Source: Burkholderia thailandensis E264
Lineage (GTDB): Bacteria > Pseudomonadota > Gammaproteobacteria > Burkholderiales > Burkholderiaceae
DNA length: 64,000 nucleotides
NCBI RefSeq assembly: GCF_000012365.1
Contig: NC_007650.1
Location: 1,736,001 to 1,800,000, forward strand
Reading direction: 5' to 3'
The stretch's first letter is position 1. Each line of letters begins with the position of its first letter. The notes below the pieces were generated by a model, which saw only the letters and a list, made by a program, of their open reading frames with translations, was not told where the DNA came from and ran no database searches. Made by a program: the position numbers and the translations under genes. Positions 51,543-59,811 of this stretch are shown here, piece by piece.

Positions 51543-51950
51543 ATGAATCGACGCCATTTTCTTCGCTCACTGTCGCTTGCCGGCGCCTCGCTTGCCGGCG
51601 GCCTGGGCTTCGGTCACGACGCGGCCGCTCAGCAGCCGCCCGGCCCACCCCAATCACCGCCCGGCTATCGATCGCCCGACTACCGCCCGCCGATGCAGCC
51701 TCGGCCCGCCCGACCACCGTATCCCGGCCGCCCTGACCGCCCGCCTCCGCCGCTTCGGCGCGAGCGCCGCCCCGCACCGCCGCGTCCGCGCGGCTACGTC
51801 TGGACGGACGGCTACTGGGGCTGGCGCGGCGGCCGTTACGTCTGGATCTCCGGACGCTGGGTCGCGCAACGCCACGGCCACCGCTGGGTGCCCGGCTATT
51901 GGCAGCAGCGGGGAGGCATGTGGATCTACGTCGACGGGCGCTGGAATTGA
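51543..51950 (+). CDS. YXWGXW-repeat protein with Tat-type signal
   Basis: 135-aa exported protein. The N-terminus has a twin-arginine motif (NRRHFLRSLSLAG) and a hydrophobic stretch ending near HDAAAQ (residue 30). A Pro/Arg-rich middle (30-80: many PP, RPP) looks disordered. The C-terminal 55 residues carry the aromatic repeats of the YXWGXW family (YVWTDGYWGWRGGRYVWISGRW, split by short turns; then GYWQQRGGMWIYVDGRW). The repeats probably form a small beta structure in the periplasm or on the surface; no activity is known. GGAG lies 5 bases before the ATG. Confidence 0.82.
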   Translation: MNRRHFLRSLSLAGASLAGGLGFGHDAAAQQPPGPPQSPPGYRSPDYRPPMQPRPARPPYPGRPDRPPPPLRRERRPAPPRPRGYVWTDGYWGWRGGRYVWISGRWVAQRHGHRWVPGYWQQRGGMWIYVDGRWN

Positions 51951-52255
51951 GCGTGTTGCACAGCCGGCTCTGCTGCCCGAAGCGCGTCGGGACCTGAAGC
52001 GGCCGCGTGCCGTCGCCGGCAAACAGAGGGGGGTTGCCTTCGGCGCGACGGATTGTCGAGCAAGTGCGCCCCCGCACGTTTGCTGGCGGAGAGGAAGCCG
52101 GGGCGAGGCGGCCCGTCGCCCTCCCTTCGCGGAAGACGCTATCGCATCGATTGCCCGATTCAATCACCCCTAGTCAACAGAGTGTTGCTGCTTATATCGT
52201 CATTGATCGATTTAAGCTTCGGACATCAACGATTCGCGGTTGCACCGTGTCGCCC
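51951..52255. other. 305-base intergenic region
   Basis: No gene is seen. The last 90 bases become AT-rich (GTTGCTGCTTATATCGTCATTG, then TTTAAGC) and probably carry the promoter of the ArsR/ene-reductase pair. No operator repeat stands out. Confidence 0.4.
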
Positions 52256-52561
52256 ATGACCTTCGACGCCGACGCCATTCACAAAGCGCTTGCCAGCCCC
52301 GTCCGCCGCGCGATCCTCGCGTGGCTCAAGGAACCCGACAAGCACTTCCCCGCATCGCACGCGGGGCCGTTTCCGCAAGGCGTCTGCGCGGGCCAGATCG
52401 ACGCGCTGTGCGGGTTGTCGCAATCGACCGTGTCCGCGCATCTCGCGACGCTCGAGCGCGCCGGGCTCGTCACGTCGACCCGCGTCGGCCAATGGGCATT
52501 CTTCAAGCGTAACGACGCGGTGATCCAAGCGTTTCTCGATTCATTGCAGCGCGGCCTTTGA
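52256..52561 (+). CDS. ArsR-family transcriptional repressor
   Basis: 101-aa winged-helix regulator. It has the ArsR arrangement: IHKALASPVRRAILAWLKEP, an alpha-3/turn/alpha-4 recognition region GLSQSTVSAHLATLERAGLV (about residues 52-71) and a wing with RVGQWAFFKRN. Two Cys (GVCAGQIDALCGL, near residues 43 and 51) do not form the ELCVCDL metal site, so it is probably not a classical metal sensor. It precedes an ene-reductase gene by 49 bases and likely represses that pair in response to an electrophile. Confidence 0.87.
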   Translation: MTFDADAIHKALASPVRRAILAWLKEPDKHFPASHAGPFPQGVCAGQIDALCGLSQSTVSAHLATLERAGLVTSTRVGQWAFFKRNDAVIQAFLDSLQRGL

Positions 52562-52610
52562 TTTCGCCCACTCGCCGCAAGGGCTTAGCCACTCTCGAAG
52601 AGGTCCACTC

Positions 52611-53672
52611 ATGCCTTCTCTGTTCGATCCGCTGACCATCGGCGACCTGTCGCTTCCGAACCGCATCATCATGGCCCCGCTGACCCGCGCCCGCGCCGGC
52701 GCCACACGCACGCCCAACGCGCTGATGGCGAGGTACTACGCAGAGCGCGCGTCCGCCGGGCTCATCATCAGCGAGGCGACGTCGGTCACGCCGCAAGGCG
52801 TCGGCTATGCGGGCACGCCGGGCATCTGGTCGCAGGAGCAGGTCGACGGCTGGCGGCTCGTGACGGACGCCGTCCATGCAGTCGGCGGCCGCATCTTCCT
52901 GCAACTCTGGCACGTCGGCCGCGTATCGGACCCGGTGTTCCTCGACGGCGCGCTGCCGGTCGCGCCGAGCGCGATCGCACCCGGCGGCCACGTGAGCCTC
53001 GTACGTCCGCAACGGCCCTACGTGACGCCGCGCGCGCTCGATCTCGACGAGATTCCGGGCGTCGTCGCCGCGTTTCGCCGCGGCGCAGAAAACGCGCGCG
53101 CAGCCGGCTTCGACGGCGTCGAGGTGCACGGCGCAAACGGCTATCTGCTCGATCAGTTCCTGCAGGACAGTTCGAACCGCCGCGACGACGCGTACGGCGG
53201 CTCGATCGAGAATCGCGCGCGGCTCTTGCTCGAGGTGGTCGACGAGGCGATCGACGTGTGGGGCGCGGCGCGCGTCGGCGTGCATCTCGCGCCGCGCGGC
53301 GATGCGCACACGATGGGCGATTCGGCCCCCGCCGCGACGTTCGGCTACGTCGCACGCGAACTCGGCCGCCGCCGCATCGCGTTCCTGTTCGCGCGCGAAT
53401 CGTTCGGCGATGATTCCATCGGCCCACAGTTGAAGGCAGCGTTCGGCGGACCGTTCATCGCGAACGAGAATTTCACGCTCGACAGCGCGCAGGCGGCGCT
53501 CGAGGCGGGACGGGCTGACGCGATCGCGTGGGGCAAGCTCTTTATCGCGAATCCGGACCTGCCGCGCCGCTTCGAGCTGAACGCGCCGCTCAACGAACCG
53601 AATTCCGCGACTTTCTACGCCGAAGGCGAAGCGGGATATACGGACTATCCGGCGCTGGAAAGCGCAGCGTGA
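52611..53672 (+). CDS. Alkene reductase, Old Yellow Enzyme family (NemA type)
   Basis: 353-aa FMN- and NAD(P)H-dependent ene-reductase. It reduces activated C=C bonds and often nitrate esters, nitroaromatics or N-ethylmaleimide. TIM-barrel signatures: FDPLTIGDLSLPNRIIMAPLTR split over strand 1 (active-site Thr), LQLWHVGRVSDP near residue 100, the substrate-binding pair in EVHGANGYLLDQF near residue 180 and SNRRDDAYGGSIENR near residue 195. It is the second gene after the ArsR regulator. The E. coli counterpart nemA is likewise paired with a small redox-sensing repressor. Confidence 0.9.
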   Translation: MPSLFDPLTIGDLSLPNRIIMAPLTRARAGATRTPNALMARYYAERASAGLIISEATSVTPQGVGYAGTPGIWSQEQVDGWRLVTDAVHAVGGRIFLQLWHVGRVSDPVFLDGALPVAPSAIAPGGHVSLVRPQRPYVTPRALDLDEIPGVVAAFRRGAENARAAGFDGVEVHGANGYLLDQFLQDSSNRRDDAYGGSIENRARLLLEVVDEAIDVWGAARVGVHLAPRGDAHTMGDSAPAATFGYVARELGRRRIAFLFARESFGDDSIGPQLKAAFGGPFIANENFTLDSAQAALEAGRADAIAWGKLFIANPDLPRRFELNAPLNEPNSATFYAEGEAGYTDYPALESAA

Positions 53673-53792
53673 AGGTTCGCGGGGCCGGGACGCTGCGGTT
53701 GAGGGCGACCTTGGTCCACGTCGCGCCTGCTTCGGCGTTCGGGCTCGCGCGCGTCCTGCCGTCCGCCCGGCAAGCAACGTCGGACCGTACCG

Positions 53793-54347
53793 CTATTCGC
53801 CGACCCCACGCATCATGAACACGCGCTGCGATTCGTCGAGCCCGTGCGCGACGTGTACCGCGCGTATCGCCGCCAGAGCGGGATCGAGCGTACCGTCGTC
53901 GAGATCGACGAAGCCGAGGCGGCGATAGTATGGCGCGTTCCACGGCACGTGCCGGAACGTCGACAGCACGACCTGCCGCGCACCCGCTGCGCGAGCGCGT
54001 GCCGCGACAGCCTCGATCAGCGCGGAGCCGATCCGCCGCCCTGCATGCCCGGGCGCGACGTCGACCTCCTCGATATACAGACGCGACGCATCGAGTATCC
54101 GGTATATCGCAAAGCCGACGATGCGCTCGCCGTCGGCATCGACCGCCACGAGCGCGCGATCGTCGTCGATGCGCTCGTGCAGATCGGCGAGATCGGTCGG
54201 CGGGCTCGATGCGATGTGCGGCATGCCGATGCCGTCGAAGCGGTGCGCGGCGGCGGCTTCGACGGCAGCCATGAGTGGCGCTTCGTCGGCGCGCGCGGCG
54301 CGGATGCGGATTGGGGATGGTCGCGTGGCGGAGTCTTGTGCGGTCAC
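53793..54347 (-). CDS. GNAT-family N-acetyltransferase
   Basis: 184-aa acetyltransferase of the GCN5 superfamily. The acetyl-CoA motif A is VDVAPGHAGRRIGSALIEAV (V/I-x-P-x-x-x-x-x-G-x-G/A), and motif B contains APYYRRLGFVDLDDG. The N-terminal IRAARADEAPLMAAVEAAAA is typical. The start is uncertain: GTG 54347 fits the family length, and TTG 54398 would add 17 residues. The substrate is unknown. It is divergent from the broken LysE gene, with 95 bases between starts. Confidence 0.8.
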   Translation of the reverse strand: MTAQDSATRPSPIRIRAARADEAPLMAAVEAAAAHRFDGIGMPHIASSPPTDLADLHERIDDDRALVAVDADGERIVGFAIYRILDASRLYIEEVDVAPGHAGRRIGSALIEAVAARARAAGARQVVLSTFRHVPWNAPYYRRLGFVDLDDGTLDPALAAIRAVHVAHGLDESQRVFMMRGVGE

Positions 54348-54442
54348 TGTCGAATGGCAATCTGCCGATCGGATGCGAGTGGCCGCTACTATACTCAATT
54401 CTTCACATCGATCGCCTCGCGCACCGCACGGGGAGATTCGGC

Positions 54443-54808
54443 ATGTCGCGGTCCGGCCTCGCCATTTTTGCCGTCGCCCTGCCGATCGCGGCCGAATCGC
54501 CCGGCCCGAGCATCGCCGCGCCGGTCGCGCGCGTACCGACGAACGGATTCCGCGACGTACTGCCGTTCCTCGCGGCGATGTGGCTCGGCGAAGTAGTCTG
54601 GCTTACGTGTGCGGCAGCCGGGCTCGCGGTGATTGCGCACACGTTCGCGGTCGACTTTCTCGCGCTGAAGTTCGCCCGTATCGCCGATCTGCTGTTTCTC
54701 GCGTGGAAGATGTGGTCATGCCTGCCGATGCGCCATCCTGCGAGCTCCCGAGCGAGCAGTCGCCGATGCGCATGTTTCTCGCCGGCCTCGCGGTAACGCT
54801 CTGCAACC
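54443..54808 (+). pseudogene. Frameshifted and truncated LysE-family exporter
   Basis: The first frame encodes the N-terminal part of a LysE/RhtB amino-acid exporter (MSRSGLAIFAVALPIAAESP, then a FLAAMWLGEVVWLTCAAAGL helix and DLLFLAWKMW). Near 54710-54722 the family sequence jumps to the -1/+2 frame (DAPSCELPSEQSP, MFLAGLAVTLCNPR). At about 54808 similarity stops completely, so the last two or three helices are missing. GGGGAG before the ATG shows the gene once had a good start. Both a frameshift and a deletion are needed, so it is not functional. Confidence 0.8.
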
Positions 54809-55421
54809 CGCGCGATACTGAAGTACAAATTGGACCGGCTGATCTGCCGCGCCAGGAATGCCTGTAGATTGAAAGGTCTACAGGCACCTCCGGTTCTCCG
54901 GCCCGAAACCAACCACTGGCTCCAGCGCCGATCGACAGCTTGAATACGCGGATCGTCGGGCCGCCGGACACGAAGCGCCATTCGACGCATCCCTTTCATT
55001 GCGGGGTGAAGGCCCTCTCTCTGCATTTCACCAAAATCACGTCAGGCAAGGCGCTCTTGGAACGCTCGTTCGCGCCGTCGAGGACATGCGCCTACCTCCG
55101 GGTTCCAAGCTGACCTTTTCGACGCTTGAGCGAGCATGGATCGAATCGCCGGCTTTCCTCGTTGGCCCAGATCCTTCCATCGCCATCCGAGAGATCGGTC
55201 ATGCGAATGGCGGCTTCGAGCGACGTCGAGCGGCAACCATTGACCGAAAAGGCGATCGTCGCGTGAACGCTTCGGAGCCACCGGATGAAGGCGAGGTTTG
55301 AGCCATATCCACCGCTGGACCGCGTCGCCCCCACATCATTCCGTGCTCCATTTCGATCTCGTTCCACAGAGCGCGCGAAAGATTCGATGTTGGTGCCCAT
55401 AAAGGCGGAGATGCGCCGCGT
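54809..55421. other. 613-base region of unknown origin with a strong hairpin
   Basis: It lies between the LysE remnant and the Tle1 remnant. It holds no frame with a recognisable protein; short overlapping frames on both strands (for example 55092-55400 minus) lack a ribosome site. A perfect inverted repeat GCCTGTAGA-N8-TCTACAGGC is at 54860-54885. It is probably deletion-scarred intergenic or pseudogene sequence. Confidence 0.5.
54860..54885. repeat. Perfect inverted repeat (9-bp arms, 8-bp loop)
   Basis: GCCTGTAGA and TCTACAGGC pair exactly around TTGAAAGG. It lies 50 bases after the point where LysE similarity ends. It has no T-run on either side, so it is not a standard terminator. It could be an element end, a cruciform at a deletion joint, or an operator. 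Confidence 0.7.
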
Positions 55422-56148
55422 TCACGCGACGGCCATATCACGTACTCCAATGGAATAGTTCTCTGCCAGATACCGCGTCTGGTCGCAGTAAATCCCGCGC
55501 TGCTCGTAGAGCGCGCACGGCCACGACGTAAAAGCCGCCACCGAATCATGCACGTACTCGGCCAACAGTTGATCGACCACCGCGGTCGGCGCGCCTGGCG
55601 CATCCCATGCCGACAGGATCATTTGCTCGTAGGGCGTCAAAGAGCGCGGCATCGGCGGATAGCTCTGGGGGCCGACGCGGCGTTCAACCGGATGACGCAG
55701 GAATTCGATGTGCCGTATGAGTCGCTTCTGCTCGCGTAAAAGCTGCTTTGCTTGCTCTTCCAGGTCTTTCGGCACGTCGTAGACCCACTCGTCCGACTGG
55801 CAGGCTGGATGATCCAAGTCCGTTCCCGCTGGCACCGCCTTACAAAAGGAATCGCTGAATTTCGCGTACCTGTTCCCCAGCACGCGAGCATCCGCATTGT
55901 TATGAGCCAAGACGCCACGCCACCAAAAATTAAGGTGACGATGCGGCTGGATCAGCGCTTCGAGCGTGTCGCCGGATGCGGACGGCAGGGCAGCCAGGTA
56001 GTCGTTGTACAGTTCGCCGACTCTCGCATTGCTCGCGAGTTCAAAATCATCTTGGAGACGCGGGTCCATCTGATCAAGAGGCGTCAAAGGAACCCCGGCG
56101 CGCAACGCGTCGGCAAACATATGGCGCAGTGGACGTGTCAGGAATTTC
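55422..56148 (-). pseudogene. C-terminal fragment of a Tle1-type T6SS lipase (DUF2235)
   Basis: About 240 residues continue on the minus strand from the inner edge of the IS256 element to a stop at 55422. They start TKFLTRPLRHMFADALRAGV and run through DPRLQDDFELASNARVGELY, HNNADARVLGNRYAKFSDSF and YEQRGIYCDQTRYLAENYSIG. Tle1 lipases have such a helical C-terminal region after the catalytic domain. The fragment is in the same frame as a string of transposase antisense codons but has no start of its own. Its first residues overlap in alignment with the end of the N-terminal fragment, so the two pieces do not rejoin neatly. Confidence 0.75.
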
Positions 56149-57481
56149 GTGTGCTGAGGCCGGTTAAAGGTCTCAGTTGATGGCGGAGGTGAATCGCTCG
56201 CCGAACAGAATGGCGAACTGATTAACTGCTTGCCGCCAAGTGATAGGCGGCATCTTCCAATCCTTTTCGATGTTGCGCAAGGCCAGATACAGCAGTTTGC
56301 TGGCGGCTTCGTCGCTCGGGAAGTGGCCGCGGTTCTTGACGATCTTGCGCAACTGCATGTGCATGCTCTCGATAGCGTTTGTCGTATATACGATTCGACG
56401 CACCTCCGGCGGATAGGCAAAGAAGGGAATCACCTGTTCCCATTGGCGCTGCCACATGGCCGCGACGGTAGGGAATTTGCGGCCCCACTCGCTCTGCGCA
56501 AAGGCGTCGAGCGCCGCTGCCGCCGCCTCGGCCGTGGCGGCCTGGTAGATCGGCTTGATCGCGGCAGCCAGCGGCTTGCGATCCTTCCAGCTCGCCAGAT
56601 TCAGCGAATTGCGGATCAGATGCACGATGCAGGTCTGGATTTGGGCGGCCGGATAGACCGCCTCGATCGCTTCGGGGAAGCCGCGCAACCCATCGACCAC
56701 CGCGATCAGGATGTCGTGCAAGCCGCGGTTCTTCAGCTCGTTGAAGACCTTCAGCCAGAACTTGGCGCCTTCGGTTTGCTCGATCCACAAACCCAGTACT
56801 TCCTTGCGGCCGTCGGCGCGGATGCCCAGCGCCAGATAGACCGCCTTGTTCTTGACCGTGCCTTCGTCGCGGATCTTCAGCCGCAGCGCGTCGAAGTACA
56901 CAATCGGATACATGGCCTCGAGCGGGCGCTGCTGCCACTGTTCGACGTCGGCCAGCACCTCGTCGGTGACCGTCGAAATCAGGTCGGGCGACACCTGCAA
57001 CCCGTACAGTTCCAGCAGATGGCCCTGAATCTCGCGAACGCTCATGCCGCGCGCATACATGCTGATCACGTGGTCGTCGAAGCCTGGCAGCCGGCGTTGG
57101 TACTTGCCAACCAACTGCGGCTCAAACGTCGCCTGTCGATCGCGCAGAATATCCAGCTTCAGTTCGCCGTTGGGCGTCAGGACCGTCTTGGGGCTGGTGC
57201 CGTTGCGGTGGTTACCGGCCCTGCCTTGCTCGGTCTCGGCTGCCAGATGGTGGCTCAACTCGGCCGCGAGCATGCGCTCGGCCAGTTGCTTCTTGAGCTG
57301 GCCGGCCAGCCCCGATTCGCCCAGGATCGACTCGGCATCCTTGCCCTGAACCTGGGCAAGCAACTGATCGATCAGCTCATCGGGAAACAGCTTTGGTGCC
57401 TTCGGATTCTTGCTCTTCTTGCTCACTGTTGCATCGGTCATAGGACGTTAGTTCCGTTATCGTCTCATGACCTCAGCACAC
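56149..57481 (-). mobile_element. IS256-family insertion sequence inside the tle1 gene
   Basis: About 1.33 kb with terminal inverted repeats GTGTGCTGAGG (56149-56159) and CCTCAGCACAC (57471-57481). It carries one intact transposase gene. The bases flanking the two ends (GGAATTTC left, TAAAAATC right) are not a direct repeat, although IS256 members usually make an 8-9 bp duplication. Loss of the duplication suggests a rearrangement after insertion. Confidence 0.9.
56173..57441 (-). CDS. IS256-family (mutator-type) transposase
   Basis: 422-aa DDE transposase, full length. Catalytic residues: Asp in YPIVYFDALRLKIRDEG near residue 185, Asp in IAVVDGLRGFPEAIEAVYP near residue 250 and Glu in YTTNAIESMHMQLRK near residue 360. 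The N-terminal DNA-binding part begins with a Lys-rich segment. C/DxxH-type features of the mutator class (QTCIVHLIRNS) are present. It looks functional. Confidence 0.95.
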   Translation of the reverse strand: MTDATVSKKSKNPKAPKLFPDELIDQLLAQVQGKDAESILGESGLAGQLKKQLAERMLAAELSHHLAAETEQGRAGNHRNGTSPKTVLTPNGELKLDILRDRQATFEPQLVGKYQRRLPGFDDHVISMYARGMSVREIQGHLLELYGLQVSPDLISTVTDEVLADVEQWQQRPLEAMYPIVYFDALRLKIRDEGTVKNKAVYLALGIRADGRKEVLGLWIEQTEGAKFWLKVFNELKNRGLHDILIAVVDGLRGFPEAIEAVYPAAQIQTCIVHLIRNSLNLASWKDRKPLAAAIKPIYQAATAEAAAAALDAFAQSEWGRKFPTVAAMWQRQWEQVIPFFAYPPEVRRIVYTTNAIESMHMQLRKIVKNRGHFPSDEAASKLLYLALRNIEKDWKMPPITWRQAVNQFAILFGERFTSAIN

Positions 57482-58391
57482 TAAAAATCTGACAGGCTCG
57501 GCGCAGTGGAATCAACGACAGATCTTGGTGCCGCCCCTGCTCATCTGGCCCATATCCGCCTCCGACATCGGAATGCACGCCGGGGTACACGACCTCCTCG
57601 CAATTATCGGGATAAGTCTTGTCGACGCGCACCGAATCGAGCGGAAACGCCTGCCGCACCTCGTGCGCGGCAACATAATGCACACAACGCTCGATCTCTG
57701 CCGGAACCGCCAACTCCGACGCCCAGTCAAGATGCAAGGCCGGACCACCCACCGAAGCGACCGTATCGAACAGCCCCATGAAGTTGATCCGCAACGGCAC
57801 GCGCATGCCGTTCGGGGCGGTCCAATACAGCTTACCCCCGTCCTTCACGCATTTTTGTTCGACAAACCGGCGGGCAAATGCTCGCGCTTGCGTTGCGCCC
57901 CGAGAAAATCCGAAAATCGCCACGGTGATTTCGCGCATGTGCTTCCATGAGCCCGGTCCCCAGTCCACATCAAGGATTCGTGAAAATTCAGCCACGGCAA
58001 ACTTGATGCGCAGATCTCCCCCGACACCCAGCCCAAGCCCAAGCGTCCCCCCTTCGTCATCTTTCAACTGGTCGGTGTAGCCGACGACCTTGGGAAATTG
58101 AAATGGCGTGCCAACGCCTGGCAAATATCGCCGATAGCATCCGGATTGCCTCGAGTCTATTGCGGCAAGAAACAGCTTTGCCACATTCGAGTGTTTACGG
58201 AGCGGCAAATCCCGATCCATGTTGTTGTTCGTACCATCGAAGAAGAACGAGAGACTTGGATAGAGTCGGCATGCAATCCTATCCCCCTTGTCAGGCGGAC
58301 ATTCTCGAAGGGCGCGTTTAAGGCCCCCATCGATCGCCACTTGTTTAAGCTCCTCGTTGCTAATTGGCTTTCCGCTTTGTCGGACCGTCAT
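57482..58391 (-). pseudogene. N-terminal, catalytic part of a Tle1-type T6SS lipase (DUF2235)
   Basis: About 303 residues of a type VI lipase effector. The DUF2235 domain has FFFDGTNNNMDRD near residue 52, the nucleophile elbow G-F-S-R-G in VAIFGFSRGATQARAF near residue 168, LFDTVASVGGP near residue 213, and YPGVHSDVGGGYGPDE near residue 275 with the catalytic Asp/His. Such enzymes act as phospholipase A1/A2 on recipient membranes. The frame runs into the IS256 end after LSLIPLRRACQIF and stops within it at 57465. The ATG (58391) lies 26 bases after the immunity-type lipoprotein gene. Confidence 0.85.
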
Positions 58392-58416
58392 GGCTGATCT
58401 CGTGTCTCCGATGGAA

Positions 58417-58902
58417 TCATTTGTCCCAGCATTTACTCGAACCGGGCGCGAACGCCAGTTCGACGGTTTCGAGATTTCGAAAGATCACACACAGGTATGC
58501 ATCGGTCTTGTATGGATCTGGGTCTTGGCGTGGACCGCCCGGCGGGAAATGCACTTGGACACTGTGCTTTTCATCCAGCAACGTGACTGCTTTAGTTTTC
58601 GGGTCCCGCTCATACCCCCACTCCCATGTCACCGTCACGGGCTTGGTCCAGTCCTTTATTCGGGAAAGACAACATGCGGCGCTCCCTCCACCACCTTGAC
58701 GACCCACATTTCCCGCCCAACTTTTGTCGACGTAGATGTTCACGGCATACCGATCCGTGTGATTGACCGGCGTAATCGACAGCGCCTGTCCTTCACCCGC
58801 TAAAGGATCGTCGGTCAGAACGTTGGAACCTGCACAGGCGGTCAGCGCGACGACAGCAAAGCCCGCCGCGAAAGCCATACGCCGGAATGTGGAAAAGGTC
58901 AT
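58417..58902 (-). CDS. DUF3304-type lipoprotein, predicted Tle1 immunity protein
   Basis: 161-aa lipoprotein. The signal ends in the lipobox L-T-A-C near residue 23 (FAVVALTACAGS). A DUF3304-like domain follows (ITPVNHTDRYAVNIYVDKSWAGN, split here; GGSAACCLSRIKDW; TVTWEWGYERD; VQVHFPPGGP; DAYLCVIF). AAGGAAG lies 7 bases before its own ATG at 58902. Lipoproteins next to tle1 genes typically protect the producer in the periplasm. Oddly, there is no stop codon between the upstream DUF4123 gene and this one, so the two share one continuous frame. Confidence 0.78.
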   Translation of the reverse strand: MTFSTFRRMAFAAGFAVVALTACAGSNVLTDDPLAGEGQALSITPVNHTDRYAVNIYVDKSWAGNVGRQGGGGSAACCLSRIKDWTKPVTVTWEWGYERDPKTKAVTLLDEKHSVQVHFPPGGPRQDPDPYKTDAYLCVIFRNLETVELAFAPGSSKCWDK

Positions 58903-59811
58903 CTTGTGCTTCCTTGCGGGTAAATGCCCTGATGATGCTTGCAACCGATCGTTCGCAGCCGCCAGCAACGGCTTCAACAACGCAGCACCTTGAGACGTTG
59001 CGTCAAACGCTTCTCCATGCCGTGCAGCCAGTGCGCAGTATTCCATCCATGCTCCCGTTCCCTCGATGCCATGTTGTCGAGCGCGATCGATCTGGCGACA
59101 AATAAACTCATATCGTTCACGCTCCGGCATGTCGGCAAGTAAACTCGGTGCACGTTCTGCAAAATGTTGCAGCAAGCCGTCCGGCACGCTCGCCTCGGTC
59201 AATGCATCCACCTGCCCCTGATCGAGCTTGAGCGGCGGCTTGAGCATCGCAGCGGAGGCCGGCATCCGATCCTGACGCCAGTCGATCTGACGCAGCGCGC
59301 CTTTGCGGTCCCAATACGCCCACCTCAGGATCGGCGCGAGAAACGCCTGACGCTGTTCACCGGACAGCACCGGCCCTTTCACGAACAGCGTCTCGTCTTC
59401 CGCCGAACCAACGAGCGTCGCGAGAATCGCCGGATCCCAATACGCGAGCACGATCGGCTCGCCATCCGGCAAGCACACGCGCAGAAACGACTTCAGATGC
59501 TCCGCGAGCGCCGCAAGCGGCAACGGCGATGCCAGAATCGTCGCGCACGGCGATGCCGGTCCATGTCGCTCCAGCCACCCACGCGCCGACTCAAAGTGAC
59601 TCGGCGGAATGTAGATCAGGTGTGGCGATACCGCCTGCACGTCCGCCCCACCGTCCAGCATGCATGCAACATGGTCGCGACGAACCGACAACGCCCCCGG
59701 CAAGCTGCCGTTGTGCAACGGCGCCGCGAGTACGTATACATGCGCGCCCAACGCTTCGGCTTCGGCGAACCTGGCTTGGATGCCGATGTCTTGGCTATTC
59801 CGCTCGGTCAT
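58903..59811 (-). CDS. DUF4123 T6SS effector chaperone (Tap-1/TEC type), fused in frame to the lipoprotein
   Basis: 303 residues with the DUF4123 pattern: an N-terminal VYVLAAPL segment, SPHLIYIPPSHFESARGWLERH, a central LKSFLRVCLPDGEPIVLAYWDPAIL, and a helical C-terminal part (RAPSLLADMPERERYEFICR). DUF4123 proteins load a cognate effector onto VgrG. The start overlaps the vgrG stop (TGATG). The frame does not stop: it continues through HLPARKHK into the lipoprotein signal sequence, giving a possible 464-residue product ending at 58417. Lack of a stop is either a mutation in this decaying locus or a natural fusion. Confidence 0.8.

Noticed and set aside
55092..55400. 102-codon minus-strand frame as a gene
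   Set aside because: It has no Shine-Dalgarno and no recognisable family, and competing frames of equal length lie on both strands of the same scarred segment.
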